Shown here one piece after another: positions 42,911 through 53,789 of a stretch of 64,000 nucleotides of DNA (position 1 is its first letter; the number at the start of each line of letters is the position of its first letter). Origin of the DNA: Phalacrocorax aristotelis (Eukaryota; Chordata; Aves; Suliformes; Phalacrocoracidae). The stretch spans positions 4,030,001-4,094,000 of the forward strand of contig NC_134284.1 in NCBI RefSeq assembly GCF_949628215.1, read 5' to 3'. Under the pieces are notes generated by a model, which had not been told where the DNA came from, ran no database searches, and saw only the letters and a program-made list of their open reading frames with translations. The position numbers were made by a program, and so were the translations under genes.

Positions 42911-45900
42911 AAGATAACTCTCCCTTTTGCTCTTCCTAAAGGGAGACTCATTATCTCTCCACAGATTCTGAAGGTTGGAGGGAACGTACCTGAAATGGCA
43001 ATATGGCCTTTTATGTTCCTGAGTGGTTCTTTCTAACTTATCTACTGTTTATTCATGCTGAGGAATACAGAGGTTTAAAGAACTTATTGCAGAAAGCTCT
43101 CTGAATTTAAACATGGCACATACAGGTATCTTTCGATATTGTGATGGCATGAGAGACACATCAGCTTCTGACAAGCTCATCTAGGGGATTGAGGAGGACA
43201 TGAGGTTATCCCTTTCTTAAGTTATTCGACATCTGGGTTTCTCCTTCTACAATGTTTTGACATGAGTTAATTGCCAGCTTCATTCATGTGAGTGGATGCT
43301 TTTAAAGGCAGCACTGCAAGAAGTCATGTGCTTCGTCTTAAAGAACCAGAGTACCCTGTAGCATTTCCAAATTGATATCCCTGCTCGGTTTTGCTATCAC
43401 TATTGACAGATGTATATATTTAGCTTCACTTGACCCAGTGAAGCTTCATCTGTCATGCCAGAGAGTAAGGACATCACACTGGTTGTAAAGGACATTGAAG
43501 AAAGGGAATCGGTTAGTATATTAGAGTGTTAAGTAATCAAAATAGAAACCATTAGGAAAAACAATCACACAGGAGTAATTTTAAACGGGCAGATTACTTC
43601 TGGCAGTTTTGCTTTTTGGTTCTGTATTCTCATCATTTTAAGCCATTCAATTTCAAATATCCTCAGAACTCACAAATAAGACAGGAGATGCAATACTTTA
43701 TCGATGCTTACAGCCAGAAAAATGAAGAAGCTCTGATTTAAATGGTCAGGCTGGCCATCCTTCAAGCTATCATTCTTTTAAATCCCTGTGCTCCAGCAAT
43801 TTGCTCTGAGACTTGCAACTCATCTGATTCCCTCTTCTGAGAACTAAACTCTCTGAAACAAGTAGGTAACCTCCACTGGCTGTGATTTTATGACAGTACT
43901 TTGATTAGCAGGTGATCCTTCTACTGAAGTCAAGTGAAGTAAGTAATTATTCTATTTTATAGTATTGCTGTTCAGGTATTGTTGACAACTGTATTTTTTG
44001 TCATACTAAGCAACACAAGACAGGAGATTGGATACTCAAAGGGAACTATAACTGCCTTGGGGGAAAAATTAAAAAATTCTATCTGGTCACTTTACACGTG
44101 GCAGGTCTCCAAGTACATGCTGAACTGCAAAAATATAACACATTCAAAAAGAATATTTATGTGTCCCTTCTTCACTATATGTGCAGTATTTTTCTCCCAT
44201 GTCACAAAAACTGTAACCACAATTTACAAGTATATGCACAACCAAATTGCTATTGATTTAGCAATGCCTTTCTTTGATGTCCCTTGCCTTAACCTCATTT
44301 ATAAAGCTGTTTTGCATTATTTCAAACTGTCAATGATTTGTGACTCATGAATATTCAAATCTAATTTGCACTTACCTTTTTTGCATGCATGCTTACTTGT
44401 AATATGTCTCATTTGCCCTTTGTTTTGTGTTTATTTGCAGATTGTTTCATGAAGTAAACTCTGTTTTTAAAGTAATAGCATCTAGTTAAACACAAGTTGT
44501 GCAATTCTCACCTTACTACAGTTTTATATCACCGTAACTTCATTACCTTCACTAGCGCTTCTCCTGCTTAACTGAAGAGAATGAGGTCCATGAACTCTTT
44601 CTGGACATTTTCTTTCTGTCCCTGAGTTCACATTGACATCATTTAGCATGTTTCATCGGAATAGCCATGGTTTTACTCAGTATTTTATTCAGAAAGAAAT
44701 ATCAAGACTAAACCCTCTCATCCTAACGTTTCAAGCTTTAGGACAGTTCCAATCTTCAGATCTGAGTAAAAATTAAGAATTAATTTCTCCTACTTTTAAG
44801 CGTTCACTGATAACATTTTATTAGCAAAGGAAAAAAAAATACTTCATTTGACTTATTTTTGTGGCTATGGTAAATCTAGTAGAATAGTTCCCTAACTTAA
44901 GAATACTGATATAATAATATGCCCTTTCCCAGGAAACAAAATAATCCTCCTAGAAGTATAATAATTGCAGCGCAGCAGGTCCAAAATCCCATCATTTACA
45001 CGCTCGGTAATGTAAAAAAAAGTCTGTTGGACTGTTAGGTGCCCAAGGAAAGCAGGGCCGAGATCTTTGTGTTGTTTTTCCCATGTAGGAAGGATTATGT
45101 AATGAAACCAATGCCTTTCTCAAAAACTAAGAATCTTGCTAGATGTTTATTTCAGGAACAAACAGTTACCATGAACATATTGGCTGCAGACAGGACCTTC
45201 TTCAGTGAATGAAGTCTGGAAACAACAGCAAAAAGAAATTTGATTTGGATCAAACAATATGATCTTACTTGAGTACCAAAAGCCGCTTGCCGAGGGAAGT
45301 GATCTGAAGCTAAGCCAGGGGAGGGGAAGTAAGGCAACGGGCGATTTTTCATAACGCTGGAAAGCTGAAATTAACCCAAAGTGACAAAACTGGTTATGTT
45401 CCTGGGTTCATACTGCAACCTTCCTTACAAAGTAGTGCTAGGGGTTCAGATGGCACTTGTTTTGATCATGTTTGTGACCACATAAGCGAACATTAAAGCA
45501 AGCAGGATTTTCCTTTGAACAAGTATTAGTGAACACAATCCCTTTGTGGATCAAATCCTGCTCTTACCATACGGAACGGAAGCAGATTCAGGCTTTGGAT
45601 GAATACCTGTACAAAACAAAAGCACGAAGACACAGACGGGAGTATTTCTCAGGCACTTTTATTATTCATTTAGTTTCCTGTTCAAATAATTTCAGGGAAC
45701 CTATTGGGAGATAGAGCAAGTGTGATAGGTGACCGGTAACACATCAAGAGTAATGAAATTAAAAGCTCAAATGAACACATCGTGAACGACTTTTAGGCTG
45801 GAAACTGTTTGCCTAAGCTATTTTTGGTGAATATTTTGAAGTAAAGAGCACTTTCCCTCTGAGGATTGATTGTACTGCCCTGATCTGATGTGGAGTTCCC

Positions 45901-46754
45901 AACTGGGAATAAGAGATCTGAGCCCAGAAACTATGGCTGCATTCATCCAAGAGTTCATTTCAAATGAATAGTTTTATCAGCTCTTCCATAAAAGAGAAAA
46001 ATATTTCAAATGTTCATTTTTAGCTTTGCACACGGACAATAGAAATAAAATTATCTAAGTATTTACTGTGAGGCAAATTTTTTAAAGAATATCTCATGTA
46101 TAGGTGAATAATTATATATAGCTTAGGAGGGCTTTTTTTCAGTAATGCCAGGTCCATGCTTTCAAATGGCACGTCTCAGCTGTTGTGAAGTCCAAGGTAA
46201 AGTCACGTGCCCTCAAACACCCAAGAAATAGTATTATCCAGTATGACACATGCCTAGATATGTCTTAGTGTGATCATAATATAGCCTTAAGGTAATAGTA
46301 CAGGACAATCACTTCTGTGTTATTTTTTCAATGCCGTTTCTGTTTATCTCCATCAAAGAAAAGCTTCTGCTGGTGCTATTTATGTCATTGATCAATAGAA
46401 CTATTCGTGACGGTTTGTAAATGCATATGAGGGGTAGTAAGAGACAATTTTTAAATTTAGCATGTACTTTAAAAATGAAATCTATTAGTACGCCAACTTG
46501 ATCATGTTTCATCACTGAAAATCCTGACCATTTTGTCAAACACTTTTGAAAAAGCAGACTGTAACACTATGACACGAGAGATACTCGAAGTGTCAAACAA
46601 AAACCATGGCTGTGAATCACCAAAGTACGAACTAAAGAACTGATGTTTTCTTGTGCTGAGGGCTTACTGCAGAGGGGGTGACTGTCCACAATTACTTTCA
46701 AGAGGACCTGGAAAGCTAAAGTACTTTGCACAGGGAGACTTGGCATCTTGCAAA

Positions 46755-46850
46755 ATCACCTTGCAGGACCCTGTCCTGCGTCCTTCATTCATGTGGAGGT
46801 TCTCCCTCCGTCAGTGGGACTTTGGGACACAGGTTTAGGCTTGAGGATAT
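46755..46850. repeat. Sauropsid interspersed repeat relic
   Basis: TTGCAGGACCCTGTCCTGCG followed by TCCTTCATTCATGTGGAGGT and CTCCGTCAGTGGGACTTTGG fits the GATCCTGC...CATTCATGTG...AGTGGGACT type of old repeat. Confidence 0.45.
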
Positions 46851-47977
46851 TGAAGGCTACCAGCATGGAAAACATTGTTGACAGAGAAGATCACATTGAG
46901 GTGATTTGCAATGAACTTTTGGACCCCCTAATAGGTGAGGCCTATAGGCTGATTGGCAGCCCTTCTGATGAATGAGGATTAAAAATGTTAACAGCTCAGT
47001 GTCTATTCTTTTGGACCTACTCATGCTGTGTAGTCACACACTGTAGGACAATTTTCCTTCTAATGTACTAACATTAAAGTCAGTGGTGATATAGTACAGA
47101 TGAGTTTTTGCTCTTTAAGTTTGTTGGCTAAATGTGATGGGAAAAGCATGGTGAGTGGAAGTATGTAAACACAGTAAGATGGTTAGATGTACACTTTACA
47201 CATTGGGTTTGTTGTTTGGAATTAATAGCAGTCTCTGTCCTTTAACACCACTGCCAGGGAGAATATTGCATCTAATTCATCGTGAATACAGATACCCAGA
47301 ATCTTTTATTCTAACAGAGAAAACCCGGCGATGTCCGAGAACTTGTTAAGCCTAGGTGTTGGCACTCTGCTTCCTCCTCATCAGTTGTGTGGGGACCATT
47401 TTCTCCTGTGAGAACTGGATCTTCCCGTTCTCTGCAATGTTACCATGAATCATCCTGCTCAACCTGCCAAGACTCAAATTGAAGAATAAGATTTCAAAAT
47501 TATGAACAACAGAGGGGGAAAAAATAAAATAAGAACCATCAGGGAGGGCTCACCTTTGTAAAATTGCATGGATTAACGTGCTTATAACTTACCTTATACC
47601 TGAGTTTCACTGCCTTGCATTAGTGCGGTAATTAATTTAGCAGGCGAGATGAAAGGAACCAAAGAGATGACAGCAGGCATGTGCAAGAGAGAAGTCAAGT
47701 GTAGGTCTGTAGCGGTGGGCAGTGGAAAAGTGTTTTCGACATGCATTTTGTAAATGTTAAGGGCATATAAAGGAGTGCATAAAGAGGAGTGGGAGATGTG
47801 GTGCCTTTTCTATTGTTTCAACCACGATTGTGTCCTGGTTATCTTCTGATAAGAGGGACGACGAAGTCCTGCAGTACAAGACAGCCTGTCTAATCTTCCT
47901 GCGTAGATTCGAACCACTTACCGTAAGGGGTTAAACTAAAAACCCCTAAACTAAAATGTTTCCTGCTTGGGTGGAAA

Positions 47978-48011
47978 ATATCTGTATCTATATGTGTTTA
48001 GATACAGATAT
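47978..48011. repeat. Perfect hairpin, 13-bp arms
   Basis: ATATCTGTATCTA and TAGATACAGATAT flank an 8-nt spacer. A shorter inverted pair AGGGGTT/AACCCCT (47926-47947) lies 30 bp to the left. Confidence 0.85.
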
Positions 48012-48429
48012 AGATATATGTACTTTTTCGACCTGAGGCTTCTTAGGGGAAATGCTGTATCCAAGGGCTGTTTCGTGAGCTGGGAGCACCGTACTAAACC
48101 TCTGGGGCAAATGTTTGCACTGAATTGTTGAAAGAATCTGAGATTGGCAACGCCACCCTGCCCTGGGCTAATGAGCCTTCCCCGAGAGAATATCAAGTGC
48201 AATTACCTTTCAGGGAATAACAACATACCAAAGAACCATGGACCCTGCAGAGGAAAACGAAACACACATTCGTAGGTAGAAACCGCTATGAATCAGCATT
48301 AATTATCCAATAGAGGGAACAGGGTTGCAATAAGTCTCAGTTCCTGACTCACACCATAGATCACAGCAAATGTGAGCTACTCATAGAAAAAACATTTGCA
48401 AAGTTCAGCTTGCAACCCCCCCCCCCCCC

Positions 48430-49215
48430 GCCCTCCTGCGTCCACTTCTGCTCTCGACTTGTGCTTGGGGGCTCCGCTTCTGGGACAGGTTTCCCGACCC
48501 CCAGTTTGGAGGCGGCTGGGAGAGGCGGTAAAGGGGGGTGGTGGCGGCGAGGGACTCGTGAACATCAGCGGGACGGTTAGTCTAACGCAAAGCCTGATGC
48601 AGGGTTTCCCATGCGCCGACGTGGCCGAGGACACCGAGCTCCCCTCGGCAGCCCCTCGGAGGTCGGGCGGCCGGGCAGCCGCCTGCCTCGGGCTTCAGAG
48701 CCGGGAGACCTTCGTCCCCCCCGCGGCCGGTTGTCCCGGCAAACGCGGAAAGGGGGACGGTCCCTGGCGACAGGGTTTTGCTGTGCGCACTCCTGGGAGG
48801 GAGGCCGGGCGGGACGCAGCGGGAAAACCGCCTGCTCCGGGTTGAGCGGCTGGGAAAAACACGTTAAAGTGCACGTCCAGCGCTAGAGAGATGCAAGGGG
48901 CTGCCGGACGCCGCCGTGCCTCCCCGGGCCGGCGCCTTTCGGAGGGGCGCATCTTCCCGGGGAGGCACGGCTTCCCGGCGGGGCCCTGCGCGGAGGCAGC
49001 CGCGGCGGCGGAGCGGGAGCCGGGGCGAGGGGCGCAGCTCCCGCACCCTCCCGCGGAGCCCCGGCGGGGGCGGGGGGGGGGGGGGGGGGGGCGCAGCTCC
49101 CGCGGCCCCCCGCGGAGCCCGGCAGAGGCTGGCTTGCGCGGCCCGGGGCCGCTTCCCGGGGAGCCGGGAAACCCCGCCGCAAACTCTTCGGACGTGAAGG
49201 CGGCGCGGAGAAGGG
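48430..49215. promoter_or_regulatory. Distal CpG island about 10 kb upstream of MEIS2
   Basis: CpG-rich and GC-rich, containing a C14 run just before it (48416-48429) and G20 inside (49072-49091). Both strands give long Arg/Pro/Gly/Ala-rich frames that overlap each other and match no family, so I treat them as composition artefacts. It passes abruptly on the right into an AT-rich block with homeodomain motifs. It is likely an orphan island, perhaps a poised enhancer or noncoding RNA promoter. Confidence 0.6.
49072..49091 (+). repeat. G20 homopolymer
   Basis: Twenty uninterrupted G inside the distal CpG island. A G-quadruplex former, and a likely length-error or polymorphism site. Confidence 0.95.
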
Positions 49216-49224
49216 CCGGCTGCT

Positions 49225-49460
49225 TTGCTGAAACGAGGCGCACATATATTGAGTTTGTCAGGGATCATAAAATGTGAATTGATTATTCAAACAGCCATTG
49301 ATTATAAAAGAATGCTTACTGCAGCAATGGGAAAGGTTAAAAGGAAATTGACCCTCTGCGTACGTGACATAAAGTCATTAGGTAAATGAGATATTCATAC
49401 AGGGTGTAATCAAGGTCATGCTAATTTTATTTGCGGTATTCAGCTCGAATCTCGAGCTTT
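49225..49460. promoter_or_regulatory. Candidate conserved enhancer next to 48.4-49.2 kb island
   Basis: A repeat-free AT-rich block with homeodomain-type motifs (TTGATTATTC, TTGATTATAAA), an octamer-like ATGCTAAT at 49418-49425 and ATATTCAT. It lies between two CpG-rich patches. Motif density and absence of microsatellite decay are why I call it; conservation was not measured. Confidence 0.4.
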
Positions 49461-49599
49461 GTTTGGGGCAGCAAATTGTCCCCGAGGGGACTGAAAAGCC
49501 AGGTAGACACCGGGTGCCGTAACAAAAAAACAAAAAAAACAAACAAAAAAAAAAAAGTGTAAATAAAAGCCAAGGAGGGCTCCAAATTCCCCCGAAGCT

Positions 49600-49760
49600 C
49601 TGTGCCCAGGGCGGGCCCGATCCCGCAGTCCCGGGCGGCGGCGGAGGTTCCGACGCCCGCGGAGGGGCGCGGAGTGGTGCGCAGGATCGGGCCTCCCGGG
49701 AGGGAAGTTCGGACCTCGCTGCTCCCGGGGTCGCCTCCTGGGAGCCGGAGGTGAGCTAGA
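49600..49760. promoter_or_regulatory. Small CpG-rich patch
   Basis: About 160 nt of GC-rich sequence with many CpGs (GGCGGCGGCGGAGG, GGAGGGGCGCGG) separating two AT-rich candidate enhancers. It may be the outer part of the 48.4-49.2 kb island complex. Confidence 0.5.
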
Positions 49761-49784
49761 AGTGCATGCTCTGTCAGAGATCCT

Positions 49785-50110
49785 CGCCTCTACCAGACAG
49801 GATGAGAACGTGTAAAAAAATTAGATGTATTTATGCACATATTTATCCCCTCTAATTATAGAAATTAATCCTCTTACTTATGACTAAAAGGTAAAGTCTA
49901 AGGCGTCCCTTTGATGTTTAACAGCATCATTTGTGGCTAACATTCCAACTGATTAAGGAATAATTGTTGTTAAATGCTTTACAAGTGGATAGTGTTTAAT
50001 TGAGAGGCATTCATAATTTTACGGCTTACCACAAAATGAAACGTAATTAAAAACGCAGGAATTTCCAACTGATTTTATTCCAATTATGTTTATTGTTCAG
50101 ACTAATTACT
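49785..50110. promoter_or_regulatory. Candidate conserved enhancer
   Basis: AT-rich, low in simple repeats, with many TAAT-core motifs (TCTAATTATAG, GAAATTAATCC, GTAATTAAAA, ACTAATTAC) and two copies of TTCCAACTGATT about 115 bp apart (near 49944 and 50063). The repeated 12-mer inside a single element is unusual and suggests a paired binding module. Confidence 0.4.
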
Positions 50111-50721
50111 GCACAAGATGGGGTACTTTTCCCCAGCTCTAAACGGCACACGTCTTCCAGATATACCCTTGCAGATTTTTCTTTCCCAGGTACAGGCTTG
50201 GGACGGCTTCTGCAGCCTCCGCTCCCCCCCTCCCCTCCCCCCCCGCCCCATCATAATTAAATGCTCAAGCCTTTTCTTCTCTCCTCCATGCAACACCTTG
50301 GGATGTGAGAAAGTGATGGCAGCTCTCTTCCCTCGGAGCTCGAAGTAATTGTAGAAGGGCTGATGAATTTCTTGAAGAAACACTTGCCACACACTGAGGA
50401 AACCATCTCCTAGCAGGATTTTACAAACCAAAGTAAACAAAGCACCCCAGGGGCGATTTCCTCCTTTTGCGCGGCTTACTTCTCAATTTACCTCAGAAGG
50501 GATCACAAACACACACAAGAATTACAACAGAGATCATACTTGGTCTGGGGAAGATATTCCGGATGAAAAGAAGCAGAGAGATTGGAAGTGTTCAAAGGAA
50601 GGGACGGTCAGTAAAATACCTGCCAGGCGCGCTGCCGTTCCCCAAACCAACCTTCCCTTCTTCCCCGTGATCTCAGAAATCTCTTCAGCATCTCTTTAAA
50701 CACACATATCCCTGGGAAAAA

Positions 50722-50740
50722 GGGGGGGGGGGGGGGGGGG
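50722..50740 (+). repeat. G19 homopolymer next to A-rich tract
   Basis: Nineteen uninterrupted G followed by AAGGAAGAAAAG-type purines, making a roughly 45-nt all-purine strand. Confidence 0.95.
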
Positions 50741-51450
50741 AAGGAAGAAAAGAAAAAAAGAAAGAACACCCCGCACGCCTCAGGTCCCTCTTACCACCGC
50801 TTATAAAACAACCTCATCCTCCCGAAACGGGTGGGGTGGGTAATAAAGTTACTTGGGTAATTTCACTGTTTGCTAGATCGAAGAGAGCCTAGTGTGTAAA
50901 TGGATTTATTTATTCCTGAGTTTTTCCATCCCTCAGCTGGGCTTTTGGAGAAAATTAGAGAGAGGTGTCTGAGACCAGGCTAATAAAAAAACACTTCTTA
51001 CAGTTAAAGCCAATAATCAAAGCGGATCAGACCCAGATAAAACGGGGCGGAGGGCATCAAATGCCCAACACTGCTTCCAATTTGCGTTTTTCCTTTGGGC
51101 TCCAAACCGTTAGGAAAAGATCACACACATATTTGTTGCTTCTTTTGTCTCCTTCTTTCTAGCAGGATGCAAACCCCGCGCGTGCCTGCGCGGTTCGGGG
51201 GCTGCTGCTCTCGCTGGGAGGGTTTCGGCATTCACAGGTGTGCGTTGGCTCCCCTCTGGCTCCCTGTACAGCTTCTCATTTCTCCTGAAGGGTTTAAGCT
51301 AGGTGTGAGGGTCGAAGAGTGTTTAAATTCTACTGGGGAAATAAGGGGTAGGCGGGGGGGAATTCCCTCTTATGGCAACTTAGAAATAGCCCAAGCTTTC
51401 CAAAGGGATGTATAAATTGGACTTAATGGAGCAATAGCTCCACTTTTTTC

Positions 51451-51470
51451 TTTTTTTTTTTTTTTTTTTT
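51451..51470 (+). repeat. T20 homopolymer
   Basis: Twenty T within a longer pyrimidine tract (51443-51477) that ends in CTTCTTCAG, resembling a splice acceptor. No open exon of note follows. Confidence 0.95.
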
Positions 51471-51574
51471 CTTCTTCAGCTGAGTCCTGAATCCTTTCAT
51501 TAAGCTGACATAGATTTCCAGAGATGGGGAAAAGGAGGGGTATCTGGGGTGGACATTTTATGTAAATGAGCAAA

Positions 51575-51905
51575 TCCGAAATGTATTACAAATCCACTGT
51601 AGTAAAACTGACAGTTTTGACAGTATTGACAACATAAATATATGTTGGAACACAGCACTTTCAGACACTTAACCGATGAAGCAATAAAAAGATTCGACTA
51701 CAATATTTCAAATAATCGACATTGATGTTTTGATACATCATTTTTACACCTCGAATCGATCTATCACTCTGTGACCGGTCAATTTTAAGTAAAAATCCGC
51801 TGCAATTATTTACGCTATTGCCAATGACGACCTAATAACTGTTTTCAATTAATTACAGCAAAACTAAGCATTATGAGGACCAACCGGCCGTATATTCCAT
51901 TGTAC
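51575..51905. promoter_or_regulatory. Candidate enhancer with paired TGACAG sites
   Basis: A repeat-free AT-rich block of about 330 bp carries TGACAG at 51609-51614 and 51618-51623, followed by ATTGAC at 51625-51630. TGACAG is the MEIS/TGIF core. The block also has several ATCGA and ATTAA-type motifs. It could be an autoregulatory MEIS element 8 kb upstream of the gene. Conservation is presumed, not tested. Confidence 0.42.
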
Positions 51906-52218
51906 GGTCCCTTGCATTTCTTGTATGGAGAGCAAACACATATATGTATATTGCATTCTCTTTGTGGGATCAAAAGAAAGACGTACAAAGGCGATCACAA
52001 TCTTTTAGGGGGATAAAAAACCACCAACCCTCTCTTTCGGGAACACACCGCCGGGTCTCATTATATACTTCTACGAAACACGCTATAATATTTTGTCAGC
52101 TCTTTCTCTATGCACCACCAAACTGGGCTCCTAAGATTTTTTTTTTCCCCCCGTTTTCTCTTCGGGCTGCGTGCGGAATCCCACTTCAAACAATGGGCCG
52201 AGCAGCTCTTGCAAAAAG

Positions 52219-52236
52219 AAAAAAAAAAAAAAAAAA
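52219..52236 (+). repeat. A18 homopolymer
   Basis: Eighteen A. There is no upstream retroposed body or target-site duplication that I can see. Confidence 0.95.
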
Positions 52237-52510
52237 TTCAGGCTTCAAGTGATAGCCTGTGTGTTGGGAGAGTCTCCGTATGATTTCAAAAGAGGTGGAA
52301 GGATATTGTTCTCTCCGGACCGAGAACTCCAGTGTAAAAATGAGAGCGCTCCTCTTCTGGAGTTTTACAGGCAGCTGGAGAACAAAAGTGAGCGTTTTAA
52401 GTGAGGGAGAACAGAGAGCTCTGAGCAGAGTTTGGAGCCTCCTCGGATGCTCTGATATCGCACTGAAGCGATTTCCTTTGCCCTAACTGTCCTTTTTGTT
52501 ACCATGTCAC

Positions 52511-52648
52511 ATGGCAAAGATGGATTTTGTTAATGCTTCGGGCTTCTCCGAACAAATGCAAACTAGGCTTTTAACTACCCTGGCGGAAGCGGCCCGCACG
52601 GCGGGACTGAGGAGCCCTGAGAGGTATTTTTCTCTTTCTGGTTTATGA
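52511..52648 (+). CDS. Small ORF (45 codons) upstream of the 52.8-kb island, unrecognised
   Basis: An open frame starts at ATG 52511 with an in-frame second ATG at 52520 in strong context (A at -3, G at +4). The product has a helical-looking middle (SEQMQTRLLTTLAEAARTAG) and ends at TGA 52646-52648. I do not recognise it. An earlier out-of-frame ATG at 52504 argues against efficient use. It could be part of an alternative transcript from this region, or chance. Confidence 0.15.
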   Translation: MAKMDFVNASGFSEQMQTRLLTTLAEAARTAGLRSPERYFSLSGL

Positions 52649-52720
52649 TGGAAACACGCACGTTGGCTGTTTACGGTCCTCGCTTTTACAAACCTCCCAG
52701 CCTAAGACATCAGGGGAAAG

Positions 52721-52740
52721 AAAAAAAAAAAAAAAAAAAA
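52721..52740 (+). repeat. A20 homopolymer
   Basis: Twenty A immediately before the 52.8-kb CpG island. No SINE or processed pseudogene precedes it. Confidence 0.95.
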
Positions 52741-52779
52741 TACCCACAGCAAACCCCAAAAAGCTCAGCTCTCGGCTGA

Positions 52780-53260
52780 CATCAGCGCTTCACACGCGCC
52801 CGCGTGAGATCAGCCGGCCAAACCCGACGGGGGCCACCTCCGCGCCCCTCGCCCCACGGCCCGCCGGCCGGAGGGGTGCGGGAGGGGGTCACGGCGGCCC
52901 AGAGCCCCGCGGGGAGGCCGGGACGCGGAGCCGGGGAGAGGGGCCCGCTCCGCGCCCCGCGTCCCGCCCGGGGGCCCCGGCGTGGGTCGGCGCGGCGCGG
53001 GGCGGCGGGACCGTGTTGGAGCCCCGCCAGGTAGCGCTAGAGGGCTGCGGATGGCAGCGCCGTGCCGCCCCGCCGCCGGGGAGAGGCGGCCCGGGGGGGC
53101 ACCCCCACCCCGCCGGCGCCGGCTCAGGGCCCCCCGGCCCGCGGATGGGGGCACGGGGGGGCGCGGGAGGGGAGAAAGACCCCGGTTCGTTCGTGCGCCG
53201 TGGAGATTTTGGGGTCTTTTTTTTTCTTTAAAAACGGGGCGGGGGAGGGGTGGAAGAACG
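52780..53260. promoter_or_regulatory. Upstream CpG island about 6 kb before MEIS2
   Basis: An isolated CpG-dense segment (GGCGCGGCGCGGGGC around 52,990) flanked by A20 on the left and ordinary DNA on the right. It is followed on the plus strand by a perfect donor at 53,281. It is probably a promoter for an alternative MEIS2 first exon or a noncoding transcript. Confidence 0.6.
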
Positions 53261-53280
53261 AGAGTTAAAAGGGAAGTTAA

Positions 53281-53289
53281 CAGGTAAGT
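53281..53289 (+). other. Perfect 5' splice site CAG|GTAAGT after upstream island
   Basis: CAGGTAAGT matches the U1 consensus at all nine positions, with the cut after 53283. It sits 20-30 nt downstream of the CpG island. This is the arrangement expected for a first exon ending. One 9/9 match is expected by chance about every 262 kb per strand. No spliced transcript can be shown from sequence alone. Confidence 0.45.
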
Positions 53290-53789
53290 AAATGAACCTC
53301 CTCCTAATCCAGCTCCCAAAGATCCCAGCCATACCGCAGTCGAGGTCAGGAAAAGTTCACCGCGATGGGCTACCATTGACTTTCTGGACTGGAAAGATTT
53401 TCGAAAAATAATAGATTGCTGGAAAGCGAAGTGCGCTATTGGCAGGCGGGGGGATGAGGGTGAGGAGCTGAAGGCAGGCAGTGATCTGCAGAAGCTAAAA
53501 TAAGCGTGATTTCACAGGGGCACCCGAGATGGGACCTCGAAAGTCCTGCAGCTGCGGGAAGTCGAAGGCGAATCAAAGTGGGCTGAGACGAAGAAAAAGT
53601 GACTCAAGTGTAAGAACCAACCGTAAAGGCAAAGGGAAGTGCGGTAGAGAGCGATTTTGAGGGTAGGAGTTTGAACCGTGGCATAATCCTGATTATAAAT
53701 AGGGAAAGGTACTATCTGCACCCCACACTTCGCCTTGCGAGCAAAACAAAAAGCAAAATTCCCGTGGGTTTTCCTGCGGGGTCACGGTG

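Larger units (their letters stand above)
30451..48415. other. Intergenic desert, right third
   Basis: No gene is visible. The stretch carries the 3' CR1 fragment, two MIR relics, several old palindromic relics and the inverted repeats listed. An inverted nuclear-receptor-like pair GGTCA/TGACC lies at 40,462-40,475. GC content rises only after 48,400. Confidence 0.7.

Noticed and set aside
47906-47915. B-box-like GGTTCGAATC on the minus strand (possible tRNA or tRNA-SINE)
   Set aside because: The T-stem pairs at only four of five positions, the acceptor and D arms cannot be built, and the A-box match is poor. A 10-base match is not rare enough alone.
48396-49277. Several overlapping frames of 90-180 codons on both strands
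   Set aside because: They overlap each other in all frames within a CpG island and show only Arg/Pro/Gly/Ala composition. No domain is recognisable.
51443-51480. Polypyrimidine tract ending CTTCTTCAG as a splice acceptor
   Set aside because: No plausible exon or conserved donor follows within a few hundred bases; the tract is explained by the T20 run.
52219-52236. Poly(A) runs as tails of processed pseudogenes or SINEs
   Set aside because: No retroposed body is recognisable upstream of these runs, and similar runs of T, G and C occur in the same zone, so slippage is a better explanation.
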